This document shows, piece by piece, positions 8,402 through 17,376 of a stretch of DNA of 64,000 nt; positions within the stretch are counted from its first letter, which is position 1, and the number at the start of each line of letters is the position of its first letter. Both the position numbers and the translations under genes were made by a program. Under the pieces are notes generated by a model, which had not been told where the DNA came from, did not search any database, and worked only from the letters and a program-made list of their open reading frames with translations. The stretch is from Dongia sedimenti (GTDB lineage Bacteria > Pseudomonadota > Alphaproteobacteria > Dongiales > Dongiaceae): positions 591,714-655,713 of the forward strand of contig JAUYVI010000006.1 in NCBI GenBank assembly GCA_030715195.1, read 5' to 3'.

Positions 8402-9832
8402 TTACCGCCACCCCCGGCAGCGTTCGACGGCGTCGGAGAAGTTGGTGCGCAGGCCGGGATCGAGCGGGGTGCCGGGGTCGATGCTGGCCTGGGGCGCCGC
8501 TTCCGGGGGCAGGGTGTCGATGGTCGCCAGGCCGGCGCCGATCAGAGCAAAGAGGGCGCAGCCCAGTCCGGTCAGTTCCATGCTGACGGGGACAGTGAGG
8601 GTGCGGCCGAGGGCCTGCGCCAGGAAGCTCCGGAAGTAGCGGTTGTTGGCGAGACCGCCGTCGATCGAGAGCCTGGGCGAGATCGGCTGCAGCGTGTTCA
8701 CCGCTTCGATGACCTGCGCGGCGCGCAGCGCCACGCCTTCCAGCACCGATTGCACCAGATCGCGCTTGGCCGTTTCCAATCCCATGCCGAGCCAGAGACC
8801 GGCGGCGCTACGGTCCCAATAGGGACAGCCCAAGCCCGAGAGCGCCGGCACGAACACCAGGCCGCGCTCGATCGCGGTGCCGTCGAAGGCATCGATCTCG
8901 GCGAAGTCCTGGAACAGGCCGAGCTCGCGGGCCCAGTTCACCGCCGAAGCGGCGTTGTAGACGCCGCCGTCGATCGCATAGGTGACGGGTGCATCGCCGA
9001 GTTTCCAGGCGATGGTCGGCAGCAAGCCGCTCTTCGGATCCTTGAGCGGCTTGTCGCCGGCAATTGCGAGCGCGAAGGCGCCGGTGCCGAAGGTGATCTT
9101 GGCGTCTCCCGGCTTGCGGCAGCCATGGCCGAACAAAGCCGCCTGCTGGTCGACCATGCTGGCGGTGACGGGGATGCCGTCGATCGCACCGAAATCGCCG
9201 GCCGTGGATCGGATCTCCGGCAGGCATTCGATCGGCACGCCGAACAGCGCGGCCAATTGCGGATCCCATTGCAGGGTCTCGAGATTCATCAGGCTGGTGC
9301 GCGAGGCCGTGGTCACGTCGGTCGCGAACACCCCGGCCAGCCGGTCGAGGAAGAAGGCGTCGCTGGTGCCGAAGCGGAGCCGGCCTTCGCGCCGCAGCGT
9401 CTTCGCCTCCTCGACATGGTCCAGAATCCAGCGCAGCTTGGCCGCCGAGAAATAGGGATCGAGCGGCAGGCCGGCGCGGGCGAGGGTGGTCTCCTCGTGT
9501 CCCGCCGCTTTCAGTTTCTCGATCTCGGCATGGGTGCGCGCATCCTGCCAGACGATCGCGTTAGTGATCGGCCGCTTGGTCTTCGCATCCCAGGCGACCA
9601 CGGTCTCGCCCTGGTTGGCGATGCCGATGCCGCGCACCGCGGCGTTCTTCGCGCTGGCGATCAGCTGCGCCACATTGCCGACCAGTTCCTCGGCATCATG
9701 CTCGACCCAGCCGGGTTGCGGGTAGAACTGCCGGTGATCGACGGTGGCACCGGAGCGGAATGTGCCGTCGCTTTCCAGCACATGCACGCCCGATCCGGTG
9801 GTGCCCTGGTCGATGGCGATGACGCTGGTCAC
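8402..9832 (-). CDS. FGGY-family carbohydrate kinase (glycerol kinase-like)
   Basis: A 476-residue sugar/polyol kinase with the FGGY N-terminal phosphate-binding motif VIAIDQGTTGSGVHV, QPGWVEHDAEE, TFGTGAFAL and the C-terminal SIDGGLANNRYF. The length and N-terminus resemble glycerol kinase. It starts with GTG and overlaps the end of the FAD oxidoreductase gene by 4 bp, so it is the last gene of the operon running leftward from 13790. The presence of a GlpA-like dehydrogenase upstream suggests that the phosphorylated product is oxidised by its neighbours. The actual substrate could be glycerol or another polyol or amino-polyol. Confidence 0.85.
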   Translation of the reverse strand: MTSVIAIDQGTTGSGVHVLESDGTFRSGATVDHRQFYPQPGWVEHDAEELVGNVAQLIASAKNAAVRGIGIANQGETVVAWDAKTKRPITNAIVWQDARTHAEIEKLKAAGHEETTLARAGLPLDPYFSAAKLRWILDHVEEAKTLRREGRLRFGTSDAFFLDRLAGVFATDVTTASRTSLMNLETLQWDPQLAALFGVPIECLPEIRSTAGDFGAIDGIPVTASMVDQQAALFGHGCRKPGDAKITFGTGAFALAIAGDKPLKDPKSGLLPTIAWKLGDAPVTYAIDGGVYNAASAVNWARELGLFQDFAEIDAFDGTAIERGLVFVPALSGLGCPYWDRSAAGLWLGMGLETAKRDLVQSVLEGVALRAAQVIEAVNTLQPISPRLSIDGGLANNRYFRSFLAQALGRTLTVPVSMELTGLGCALFALIGAGLATIDTLPPEAAPQASIDPGTPLDPGLRTNFSDAVERCRGWR

Positions 9833-11049
9833 GCTTGCGGCTCCAGGGAAACGGTGATGGACTTATGGGCCTGCAGATCCTTCGGCGAAACCGGCCAGGC
9901 GATGCGCCGCTCGGGCAGCGCATCGATCTGGCGCGACCAAATCACCGTGTCGTCGCCGCGCAGCACGATCGCGCCCTTGGTGGCGGCGCGCGCGCGGGCG
10001 AAGAACAGCAGCTCGGGGTCGATCGGGTCCTCGGCGGTGAGGCGTTGTGGATAGACATAGGCGAGCGCGCCCGCGGCCTGCACCGGGACGCTTGCGGCCG
10101 GCGGCGCCAGCTTCCCCAGCAGCGTGGCGGCGATAATGCGGGCCGCCGCCTGGCCCTCGCGCCAGCATTGCCCTGCGGTTTCGATGCCGCGCAGCAGATT
10201 GCCGGCGGCGAAGTAGGCGGGATCGGAGCAGCGCCATAACTGGTCGATGGCCGGTCCCCTGGTGCCGGGATCGACGGCAAGATGACTCCCCGCCAGTAGC
10301 GCATTCTCCGGGCGGAAGCGGCCGGTGAAGACCACGCCGTCGCAATCGAGCCGTTCCGGTCCGTTGCCGCGATCGACTTCCACGCCTTCCACGCGCTCAT
10401 GGCCGAGGATGCGGATGAGGCGCGTGTCGAGCAGCACCGGCACACCGAAGGCGAGGCGCGCAATCCAGTCGCCCGGGCGTTGAGCGGTGATGCGCCGCCC
10501 GGCCTCGATCATCGCGGCCGGCCGCACCTTCACGTGCCGCAAGGTCAGCAGGGTGGAGAAGGCGACCAGCTCGCTGCCGATGATCACCGGCCGCTCGAAC
10601 GGCCGCTTGCCGTGCAGATAGACGAATTGCTGCAGCGCGCCGGTGTTCATGACGCCCCAGGGCCGCGCGCCGGAGACCAGGCGCGCGCTGCGCGGCGTCT
10701 CGCGGGCGCCCAGCGCCAGCAGCACGGCACGGCCGCGCCAGGCCTGCGGACCCTCGGCGCCGGTCGTCTGCACGACGCCGCCGGGTTCCAGGCGCAAGGC
10801 GGTGACGCCGAGCTTCAGCTCGGCGGCGCCTGCGGTCTCCGCCAGACGCCGCGCGTAGGCGGGGCCGGTCATGATCCTGCGGAACTCGTTCCAGCCGTAG
10901 CCGAGATGGCCGCAATGCCGTGGGATGCCGCCGGCCGCTTGCTCGCGATCCAGCACCGCGATCTTGCCGACCTTGAGCCGCGCGAGCTCCGCCGCGGCGG
11001 AAAGTCCCGCCGGGCCGGCGCCGAGGATGATGACGTCGCGCTCGATCAC
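9829..11049 (-). CDS. NAD(P)/FAD-dependent oxidoreductase (GlpB/HcnB-like partner subunit)
   Basis: I choose the GTG at 11049, whose codon overlaps the stop of the upstream gene (4-bp overlap); the longer frame upstream is a shadow of that gene. The 406-residue product starts with VIERDVIILGAGPAGLSAA, a FAD-binding GxGxxG fold, followed by GGIPRHCGH and a second nucleotide-binding region (RPVIIGSELVAFS). Such proteins accompany a DAO/BFD dehydrogenase and relay electrons in glycerol-3-phosphate or amino-acid dehydrogenase complexes. It probably works with the product of the gene directly upstream. Confidence 0.82.
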   Translation of the reverse strand: MIERDVIILGAGPAGLSAAAELARLKVGKIAVLDREQAAGGIPRHCGHLGYGWNEFRRIMTGPAYARRLAETAGAAELKLGVTALRLEPGGVVQTTGAEGPQAWRGRAVLLALGARETPRSARLVSGARPWGVMNTGALQQFVYLHGKRPFERPVIIGSELVAFSTLLTLRHVKVRPAAMIEAGRRITAQRPGDWIARLAFGVPVLLDTRLIRILGHERVEGVEVDRGNGPERLDCDGVVFTGRFRPENALLAGSHLAVDPGTRGPAIDQLWRCSDPAYFAAGNLLRGIETAGQCWREGQAAARIIAATLLGKLAPPAASVPVQAAGALAYVYPQRLTAEDPIDPELLFFARARAATKGAIVLRGDDTVIWSRQIDALPERRIAWPVSPKDLQAHKSITVSLEPQA

Positions 11050-12395
11050 AGCGTGATCCTGCCTTCGGCGATCGCCGCCACCTGGGCGCTGCAATAGAAG
11101 CCCTGGCAGCGCCCCATCATGGCGCGGGTGCGCCGCTTCAAGCCGCCCACATCGCCGGCCGGCAATGGACCGGTCAGCGCCGCTTCGATCTCGCCCCGGG
11201 TCACCCATTCGCAATGGCAGACGATCTCGCCGCCGATCTGATAGGGGCGCGGCCGTTCCTCGCAGAGGTTCGGGACCGGCGTCCAGGTCGGCGCCGACTC
11301 TTCCATCGGATGGAAATGCTGCGCCACCAGATCGCCGACCTGGCCGGCGATGCCGAGCGCCGCCGTCAACCCGGTGGAGCGAATGCCGCCGACCGTGATC
11401 CAGCGCCGCTCCGGCTGTGCCGAGATCTGGTAATCCTTGAACTGCGTCGCCGGCCGCAACCCAGCATAGACCGCGTTGACGCCGATCTCGGCGAGGCCGG
11501 GCAGCATCTCCTGGCCCTTGGCGATCAGCATGGCGAGCGCCTGCTCGTCCACCTCGGCGACGTCGCGCGTCTCCTGGTCCTCGGCGGTCGGGCCGACCAG
11601 CAGATTGCCGAAGGCGGTGCGGCAGATGACGATGCCCTTGGTGCGCTCGGTCGGCACCGGCAGGATGATCGACTTCACCAGTTGGGCGGCTGGCTTGTCG
11701 AACACGACGAACTGGCCCTTGCGCGGGGTGATCTTGAACGGACTCTCGCGGCAGATCGCTTCGACCCGGTCGCCGAAATTTCCGGCGGCATTGATCACCA
11801 GCCCCGCGGTGATGCGGCCCCGCTCGGTCACCAGCGACCAGGCGCCGTCGAAGCTGCCGCCCGAGACCGTGCAGCCGCGCCGGATCCGCCCGCCATGGGC
11901 AAGGCCCTGCAGCGCATAAGCGAGCGGGGCAGACCAGGGATCGATGATGTGCTCGCCGGGCACGCGCACCGCCCCTAAGGCATGGGGTGCCAATTGCGGC
12001 TCGCGCTGCCGCAATTCCTCGGCGGAGATCTGGGTAACGTCCTCGACGCCGTTCTGATGCGCCTGGGCGACGATCGCGGGCAGGCGTGCGAGCTGCTCCT
12101 CGTTCCAGGCGACCACCAGCGCCCCGGTCTCGACCAGTGGCAGGTTGAGGCGGTTGCGGATCGCCTGGTACTCGCGATAGCCGGCCTGCATGCAGACGAC
12201 TTCCAGCGAGCCGGGTGGCGCGTCGAAGCCGGTGTGCAGGATCGCGCTGTTGCCCTTGCTGGCACCGGAGAGGATGTCTTCGCCGGCTTCGAGCAGCAGC
12301 GGCTTCAGCCCGGCGAGTGCCAGGCGGCGGAAGATGGCGCAGCCGACCACGCCGCCGCCGATGATCACGACGTCAGCGCGGTCGAACTCCGCCAT
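11046..12395 (-). CDS. GlpA-like FAD oxidoreductase with C-terminal BFD [2Fe-2S] domain
   Basis: A 449-residue protein. Residues 1-360 are a DAO-type FAD domain (DVVIIGGGVVGCAIFRRLA, GIRSTGLTAALGIAG). The C-terminus has the BFD-like iron-sulphur pattern, with CHC near residue 395 and CQGFYC about 30 residues later. This domain order is that of anaerobic glycerol-3-phosphate dehydrogenase GlpA and relatives. With the FGGY kinase and second flavoprotein it resembles the glpK/glpA/flavoprotein sets of Thermotoga and clostridia. A PuuB-like amine oxidation role is the alternative, given the ligase and aldehyde dehydrogenase nearby. Confidence 0.83.
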   Translation of the reverse strand: MAEFDRADVVIIGGGVVGCAIFRRLALAGLKPLLLEAGEDILSGASKGNSAILHTGFDAPPGSLEVVCMQAGYREYQAIRNRLNLPLVETGALVVAWNEEQLARLPAIVAQAHQNGVEDVTQISAEELRQREPQLAPHALGAVRVPGEHIIDPWSAPLAYALQGLAHGGRIRRGCTVSGGSFDGAWSLVTERGRITAGLVINAAGNFGDRVEAICRESPFKITPRKGQFVVFDKPAAQLVKSIILPVPTERTKGIVICRTAFGNLLVGPTAEDQETRDVAEVDEQALAMLIAKGQEMLPGLAEIGVNAVYAGLRPATQFKDYQISAQPERRWITVGGIRSTGLTAALGIAGQVGDLVAQHFHPMEESAPTWTPVPNLCEERPRPYQIGGEIVCHCEWVTRGEIEAALTGPLPAGDVGGLKRRTRAMMGRCQGFYCSAQVAAIAEGRITL

Positions 12396-12398
12396 GAT

Positions 12399-13790
12399 CT
12401 AGAGCTGCGTCCGCAGGTGGAAGCTCTTCGGCCGGGTCAGCATCTCGTAGCCGACCCGGGAAAGCGTGGCGCCGCGGCCGGAGTCCTTCACGCCGACCCA
12501 GGCCAGCGCCGGATCCAGGTAGTCGCAGCGGTTCATGTAGACCGTGCCGGTGTCGATGGCGTGACCGATCTTCTTCGCCGCCGCCTCGTCCATGGTCCAG
12601 AGCGCCGCGGTCAGGCCGAACTTGCTGTCGTTCATCAGCGTGATCGCCTCGTCATCCGACTTCACCTTCATGATGCCGATGACCGGGCCGAAGCTCTCTT
12701 CCGACATGACCGACATCTTGTGGTCGACATTGACCAGCACCTGCGGCGCCAGATAGGGCGTCCCCGGCTTGCTGGCAGCGAACGCCTTCTCATCGATCAG
12801 CGCCTTGGCGCCGGCGCGCACCGCATCGGCGATCTGGCCGCGCACGAACTCGGCGGCGGAGGTGCGCACCATCGGCCCGAGATTGGTGTCCTTGTCGAGC
12901 GGATTGCCGAGCTTGTACTTGCGCGTCAGGTCGGCGAAACCCTCGACGAATTTGTCGTAGAGGCTCTCATGCACATAGATGCGCTCGATGGCGCAACAGC
13001 ACTGGCCGGAATTGAACATCGCGCCATCGACCAGGTTCTCGACCGCATGCGCGAGATTGGCATCGGCACGCACGTAAGCGGGATCCTTGCCGCCGAGCTC
13101 CAGGCCCATGCCCATGAACTTGCCGAGCGCCGCCTGCTGCACGGCATGGCCGCCGGCCACCGAGCCGGTGAAGTTGACGTAAGCAGTTTCCGGCGCCGCG
13201 ATCACCTTTGCGGTGTCCTCATGGGTGAGGACGAGATGCTGGAAGATGCCCTTCGGCAGGCCGGCGACATCGAACGCCTCCTGGAACCGCTCGGCGCAGA
13301 GCGGGGTCTGGGCGGAATGCTTCAGCACGACCGCATTGCCGGCCATCAGCGCCGGCACGACGCCGTTGACCGAGGTGAGATAGGGATAGTTCCAGGGGGC
13401 GACGATGAAGACGACGCCCAGCGGCTCGCGGTGGATGAAGCGGGTGAAGCCCGGCTTGTCCTTGGCCTCGATATCGGCGAGCGCTTCCGGTGCGATGCCG
13501 ATCATATAGCGGGCGCGCTCCTCGAAGCCGCGCATCTCGCCCGGGCTCTGGCTGATCGGCCGGCCCATCTGCCGGGTGATCTCCTCGGCGATCGCGTCCT
13601 TGTGGGTCAGGAAGATATCGACCGCCTTCGAGATCAGCCGGCCGCGCTCGGCGACCGGCACCTGCTTCCAGGCGCGCTGCGCTTCCGCGGCGGTCTTCAG
13701 GGTCGCGGCGATTTCCTGCGCCGTCGCATAGGGCCGTTCGACATAGACCGAGTTGTCGATCGGGGTGATGGTTTTCTGGGTTGCGGGCAT
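12399..13790 (-). CDS. NAD-dependent aldehyde dehydrogenase
   Basis: A 463-residue ALDH with the WNYP segment, catalytic glutamate in LELGGKDP and catalytic cysteine in FNSGQCCCAIER, ending with the ESFGPVIGI region. It oxidises an aldehyde to a carboxylate. It is the first gene of the cluster leading to the GlpA-like protein, 3 bp apart, and lies next to a gamma-glutamyl-ligase-like glutamine synthetase. A PuuC-like role, oxidising a gamma-glutamylated aminoaldehyde, would fit that context; the substrate is not provable from sequence. Confidence 0.88.
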   Translation of the reverse strand: MPATQKTITPIDNSVYVERPYATAQEIAATLKTAAEAQRAWKQVPVAERGRLISKAVDIFLTHKDAIAEEITRQMGRPISQSPGEMRGFEERARYMIGIAPEALADIEAKDKPGFTRFIHREPLGVVFIVAPWNYPYLTSVNGVVPALMAGNAVVLKHSAQTPLCAERFQEAFDVAGLPKGIFQHLVLTHEDTAKVIAAPETAYVNFTGSVAGGHAVQQAALGKFMGMGLELGGKDPAYVRADANLAHAVENLVDGAMFNSGQCCCAIERIYVHESLYDKFVEGFADLTRKYKLGNPLDKDTNLGPMVRTSAAEFVRGQIADAVRAGAKALIDEKAFAASKPGTPYLAPQVLVNVDHKMSVMSEESFGPVIGIMKVKSDDEAITLMNDSKFGLTAALWTMDEAAAKKIGHAIDTGTVYMNRCDYLDPALAWVGVKDSGRGATLSRVGYEMLTRPKSFHLRTQL

Positions 13791-13853
13791 GGCGGTGGCT
13801 CGTCCTCGTTGGTCGATAGTTAGAATCCAGCGTCTACACCAACTCGGTCATCA

Positions 13854-13964
13854 CCCCAAGGCTTGGCCTTGGGGTCCACGAGTTTCTTGCCGAAGGCATG
13901 GTGCTGCCGAACCAAACTCGCTCGTCATGCCAAGGCCAAGCCTTGGCATGACGAGCGAGTTTGG
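13854..13964. repeat. Palindromic intergenic repeat with 24-bp perfect inverted arms
   Basis: Two hairpins lie side by side in the gap between the aldehyde dehydrogenase and glutamine synthetase-like genes. The first has 8-bp arms (13854-13861 and 13867-13874). The second has perfect 24-bp arms (13912-13935 and 13941-13964) around a 5-base loop. Pieces such as CATGCCAAGG, CCAAGGCTTGGCCTTGG and CCACGAGTTTC recur at 25986-26084, so this is a dispersed REP-like family and not only a terminator. Confidence 0.85.
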
Positions 13965-13989
13965 AACGTTCGTCGGTGAAACGTCGCCA

Positions 13990-15366
13990 TCAGATGATCT
14001 CGAAATACCGCTGCAGCTCCCAATCGGTGATCGCCTTGCGGAACTCGCGTTCTTCCCATTCGCGGGTGGCGGCGTGGTGCTCGACGAACTCGTCGCCGAA
14101 CAGCTCGCGCGCCGCGGTGGACTTCTTCAGCCGCTGCGCCGCTTCCCAGAGCGTGCGCGGCAGGTCGAACTTCGCCGGGTGCTTCATCTCATAGGAATTG
14201 CCGACGATCGGCTTGGTCGGCTCGATCTTGTGCTCGATGCCGTAGAGGCCGGAACCGATCGAGGCGGCGAGCGCGATGTAGGGATTGCAGTCGGCGGCGG
14301 CGATCCGGTACTCGACCCGCTGCGACTTCTCCGAACCCGGGATCACGCGGAGCGCGCAGGTGCGGTTCTCGACACCCCAGGTGGCATCGGTCGGCGCCCA
14401 GAAGCCGGGGATCAGGCGCGAATAGGAATTCACCGTGCTGGCGATCATGGCCAGCACCTCGGGCATCAGCTGCTGCTGCCCGCCGATGAACCAGCGCATC
14501 TTGTCTGAAATGTTGTGCGGCTTCTTGGCATCATGGAAGACCGACTTGCCGTCCTTGCCTTTGAGCGAGATGTGGATGTGGCCGGACTGGCCCGGATAAT
14601 TGTTCGACCATTTCGCCATGAAGGTCGCCATCATGCCGCGGCGCTGGGCGATCACCTTCATGATGGTCTTGAACAGCGCGCCGCGGTCGGCGGATTCCAG
14701 CGCCTTGTCGAAGGTGATCGCGGCCTCGAGCACGCCCGGGCCGGTCTCGGTGTGCAGGCCCTCGATGGGCATCCGCATCTTCTCGCAGGTGTCCAGGATC
14801 TCGTGATAGAGCTCGGCCCAGACGGTGTTGCGGATCGCCGAATAGCCGAACCAGCCCGGCGTCATCGGGGTCAAGTCCTTGTAGTTCTTCTGCCGGATGC
14901 TTTCCGGCGTCTCGTCAAACATGAAGAACTCGAACTCCAGCGCGCTGTAGACGTCGAAGCCCATCTTCGCCGCGCGGTCGAGCACCCGGCGCAGCGTGCC
15001 GCGCGGGCAGACCGCCTCGGCCTTGTCGGCGAACTCGGCGAGGAACAGCAGCATGCCGCCCTCTTCCATCGGCAGGTCGCGGCAGGTCGAGGGGACGACC
15101 CGGACCGGCGCATCGGGGTATGCGGTGTGCCAGCCGGTGTATTTCACGTTGTCGAACAACTGGTCATGGCTGTCCCAGCCGAGCACCACGTCGCAGAAGC
15201 CGAAGCCGTTATCGAGCGCGGAGAAGAACTTCGCCTTCGACATGTACTTGCCGCGCAGGATCGCGTCGCCGTCGAACACGCCGACCTTGACATGGGTCAG
15301 GCCGCGCTCCTCGACGATCTTCTTCGCGTCCGCGACGCTCTTCACTTGTTCCGGTTTCAACGGCAT
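13990..15366 (-). CDS. Glutamine synthetase family protein (gamma-glutamylpolyamine/amine ligase type)
   Basis: A 458-residue GS-fold enzyme. Metal-binding and ATP-binding marks are ALEFEFFMFDE, the EGLHTETGPGVLEAA segment, GQSGHIHISL and the arginine-rich ENRTCALRVIPG. The early KVGVFDGDAILRGKYMSKAKF segment replaces the usual GlnA N-terminus and is typical of PuuA/IpuC-like ligases, which join glutamate to an amine. The lone position near an APC permease, ALDH and flavoproteins supports catabolic gamma-glutamylation rather than ammonia assimilation. A hairpin upstream separates its transcription from the permease gene. Confidence 0.85.
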   Translation of the reverse strand: MPLKPEQVKSVADAKKIVEERGLTHVKVGVFDGDAILRGKYMSKAKFFSALDNGFGFCDVVLGWDSHDQLFDNVKYTGWHTAYPDAPVRVVPSTCRDLPMEEGGMLLFLAEFADKAEAVCPRGTLRRVLDRAAKMGFDVYSALEFEFFMFDETPESIRQKNYKDLTPMTPGWFGYSAIRNTVWAELYHEILDTCEKMRMPIEGLHTETGPGVLEAAITFDKALESADRGALFKTIMKVIAQRRGMMATFMAKWSNNYPGQSGHIHISLKGKDGKSVFHDAKKPHNISDKMRWFIGGQQQLMPEVLAMIASTVNSYSRLIPGFWAPTDATWGVENRTCALRVIPGSEKSQRVEYRIAAADCNPYIALAASIGSGLYGIEHKIEPTKPIVGNSYEMKHPAKFDLPRTLWEAAQRLKKSTAARELFGDEFVEHHAATREWEEREFRKAITDWELQRYFEII

Positions 15367-15455
15367 CGACAGCCCCCGCTGCGTTTTTGAAAGCTTCTTG
15401 AAGGAAGGGCGCTACCTTAGCCAGAGCCGAAGGCGCCCGCCACAGATTCCCGCAC

Positions 15456-15486
15456 AGAAAAAGGGGAGGCGGTTGCCCGCCTCCCC
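15456..15486 (-). terminator. Intrinsic terminator of the APC permease gene
   Basis: Perfect 10-bp arms (15463-15472 and 15477-15486) enclose a 4-base loop. Read on the minus strand, the hairpin is followed by a run of five T. It lies 26 bp after the permease stop codon and about 90 bp before the ligase gene starts, so the permease and ligase are separate transcription units. Confidence 0.85.
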
Positions 15487-15511
15487 CAATCGATAGTCCG
15501 ACTTCTTTGGC

Positions 15512-17059
15512 TCAGCCGGCGCCGCCCAGAGCGGCTTCTTCCCGGGCGATTTCCGCCTGGCGCTTGGCGACCGCTTCCGGCGTCAGCGGCGGACCGGCGA
15601 AGCGATTCCGCTCGAAGGCGAACCAGACGACGATCAGCAAGACGATCGCGCCGGCCAGGAACTCGCCGACCAGCTGGTAGGGCGGCTGGAAGCCGACGAA
15701 CGCGAGCACCGCGCCGCCGAGCACCGCCAGGACTCCGACCAGCTTGGAAGCGCCACCCAGATTGAACGGTCCTTTCTTGGTCCAGGTCTTGCCTTCGGCG
15801 AGGATGCCCGCGCCGATCGGCATGATGTAGGACACATAGAGGAAGACCGCACAGCCGGACGCCAAGATGATGTAGGCATTGGCGTCCTGGCCGCAGACCC
15901 AGCCGAGGATGAAGCAAAGCACCGCGCCGACGATGATCGCGTTGCCTGGCGTGCGGTAGGTGGGGCTGACCTTGCGCAGGAACTTCGAGGCGCCCGGAAT
16001 GCCGCCGTCGCGCGAGAAGGCGTAGATCATCCGCGAGAGCGAGGTCATTCCCGCAAGAGCGCAAAGGTAGTTGGAGAGGACGATGCCGATCGAGATGACC
16101 CACTTGATCGGGGTGGGCATCAGGCTCGATTCCAGGGTGTAGCCGAACACCCCCCAACCCTTCGCGGCGCCCTCTTCGACGCTGGGCATGGCGAGCAGGA
16201 TCGCCACGACCAGGATCCAGCCGAACAGGCCCGACCAGAACACCGAGGTGATCATGCCCTTCGGCACCGAACGCTGCGCATCGCGGGTTTCCTCGGAGGT
16301 GTGGCCCGAGGCATCGAAGCCCGTGATGGTGTAGCAGACGTGGAGCAGGCCGAGGACGAAGGCGAAGAACAGGCTGCCCGTCACCGGCCAGGTTCCGGCG
16401 CCCGGATCGCCGGTGAAGTTGGTGAAGGTCACCAGCCGCGAGAAATCGAGCGGCACCGGCGAGCCCCAGATCAGGCCGACGATGATGATGATCGAGATCG
16501 CGAAGATCAAGTAGCCGGCGAAGTCGGTGAGGATCGTGGTCGCCTTGATGCCGACATAGTTCAGCACCGCTTGCGTGGCGGTGATGACGGCGACGGCGAT
16601 CGTCAGGTGCGTGCCGGTGAAGGTCTCGGCCGGGATCCCGACGATCGGCACCAGAACGAGGTCCCTCAACAGCAGATAGACGCCGTAATTGACCGACGAA
16701 ACGACGAACAGCAGGCCGATCAGGTTGATCCAGGCCGCCGCCCAGCCCCAGCCCTTGCCGCCGAGGATCGAGGCCCAGTGATAGATGCCGCCCGCGGTCG
16801 GATAGGCGGAAGCGATTTGCCCCATCGCCGCGGCCACGATCAGCGCGAAGACCGCGCCGACGATCCAGCCGATGCCGATCGAGCCACCGCCCGCGGCACC
16901 GAGTGCCACGGTGTAGGCGCCGATGCCGCCGGCCAGGATGCAGATGATCGAGAATGAAATCGCGAAGTTCTGGAACACGCCCATGCGGCGGGAGAGTTCC
17001 TGGGCATAGCCCATACTGTGGAGGACTTTGACGTCCTCATTGTGTTGATCAGCCGACAT
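15512..17059 (-). CDS. APC family amino acid/amine permease
   Basis: A 515-residue membrane protein with about 12 hydrophobic segments, starting with a hydrophilic tail and the APC entry segment ELSRRMGVFQNFAISFSIICI, typical of GABA/polyamine-type permeases (AAT/APC superfamily). The inner-membrane symporter would import the amine or amino acid used by the neighbouring ligase pathway, a PuuP-like role. AAGGGGA lies a few bases before the ATG. A terminator directly follows the gene. Confidence 0.88.
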   Translation of the reverse strand: MSADQHNEDVKVLHSMGYAQELSRRMGVFQNFAISFSIICILAGGIGAYTVALGAAGGGSIGIGWIVGAVFALIVAAAMGQIASAYPTAGGIYHWASILGGKGWGWAAAWINLIGLLFVVSSVNYGVYLLLRDLVLVPIVGIPAETFTGTHLTIAVAVITATQAVLNYVGIKATTILTDFAGYLIFAISIIIIVGLIWGSPVPLDFSRLVTFTNFTGDPGAGTWPVTGSLFFAFVLGLLHVCYTITGFDASGHTSEETRDAQRSVPKGMITSVFWSGLFGWILVVAILLAMPSVEEGAAKGWGVFGYTLESSLMPTPIKWVISIGIVLSNYLCALAGMTSLSRMIYAFSRDGGIPGASKFLRKVSPTYRTPGNAIIVGAVLCFILGWVCGQDANAYIILASGCAVFLYVSYIMPIGAGILAEGKTWTKKGPFNLGGASKLVGVLAVLGGAVLAFVGFQPPYQLVGEFLAGAIVLLIVVWFAFERNRFAGPPLTPEAVAKRQAEIAREEAALGGAG

Positions 17060-17376
17060 ATTAGTCCCCTTCCCTGTAACCCATGCCGAAGCAGTACCCC
17101 CGCCCCATGATGGGCGGGTTTCTTCGAGCCATTTCTTGTGGTTGGTCGCGCACGCCCCCTAGTCCTGGCGGCCTCGCTTCCCCTTCGGCCCTGCCTCGAC
17201 TTTGCGACCCACGGTCGCCTTGCGACTGAAATTATGCCGTTTCGTTAAGAGAGTGTAAAGACTCGCCCCGGACAGAAAGCTGTCGGGTCGCCCGCAATAC
17301 ATTGATAATTATATATAATTTTGAAACCGCAAGACCTGCGCTGGATGTCGCCGGCGTGGACCGATCGGTCAACGAC
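17060..17376. other. Intergenic region between APC permease start and LysR gene end
   Basis: This 317-bp stretch carries no gene. It must hold the permease promoter. A GC-rich 7-bp hairpin (17099-17105 and 17112-17118) followed on the plus strand by TTTCTT lies in the permease leader. The right part has an A+T-rich run near 17302-17322, unusual for this sequence, which may be the LysR gene's downstream region or a promoter. Confidence 0.5.

Noticed and set aside
17099..17118. A 7-bp GC-rich hairpin in the permease leader as a riboswitch or terminator
   Set aside because: Too short for a riboswitch, and as a plus-strand terminator it serves no gene.
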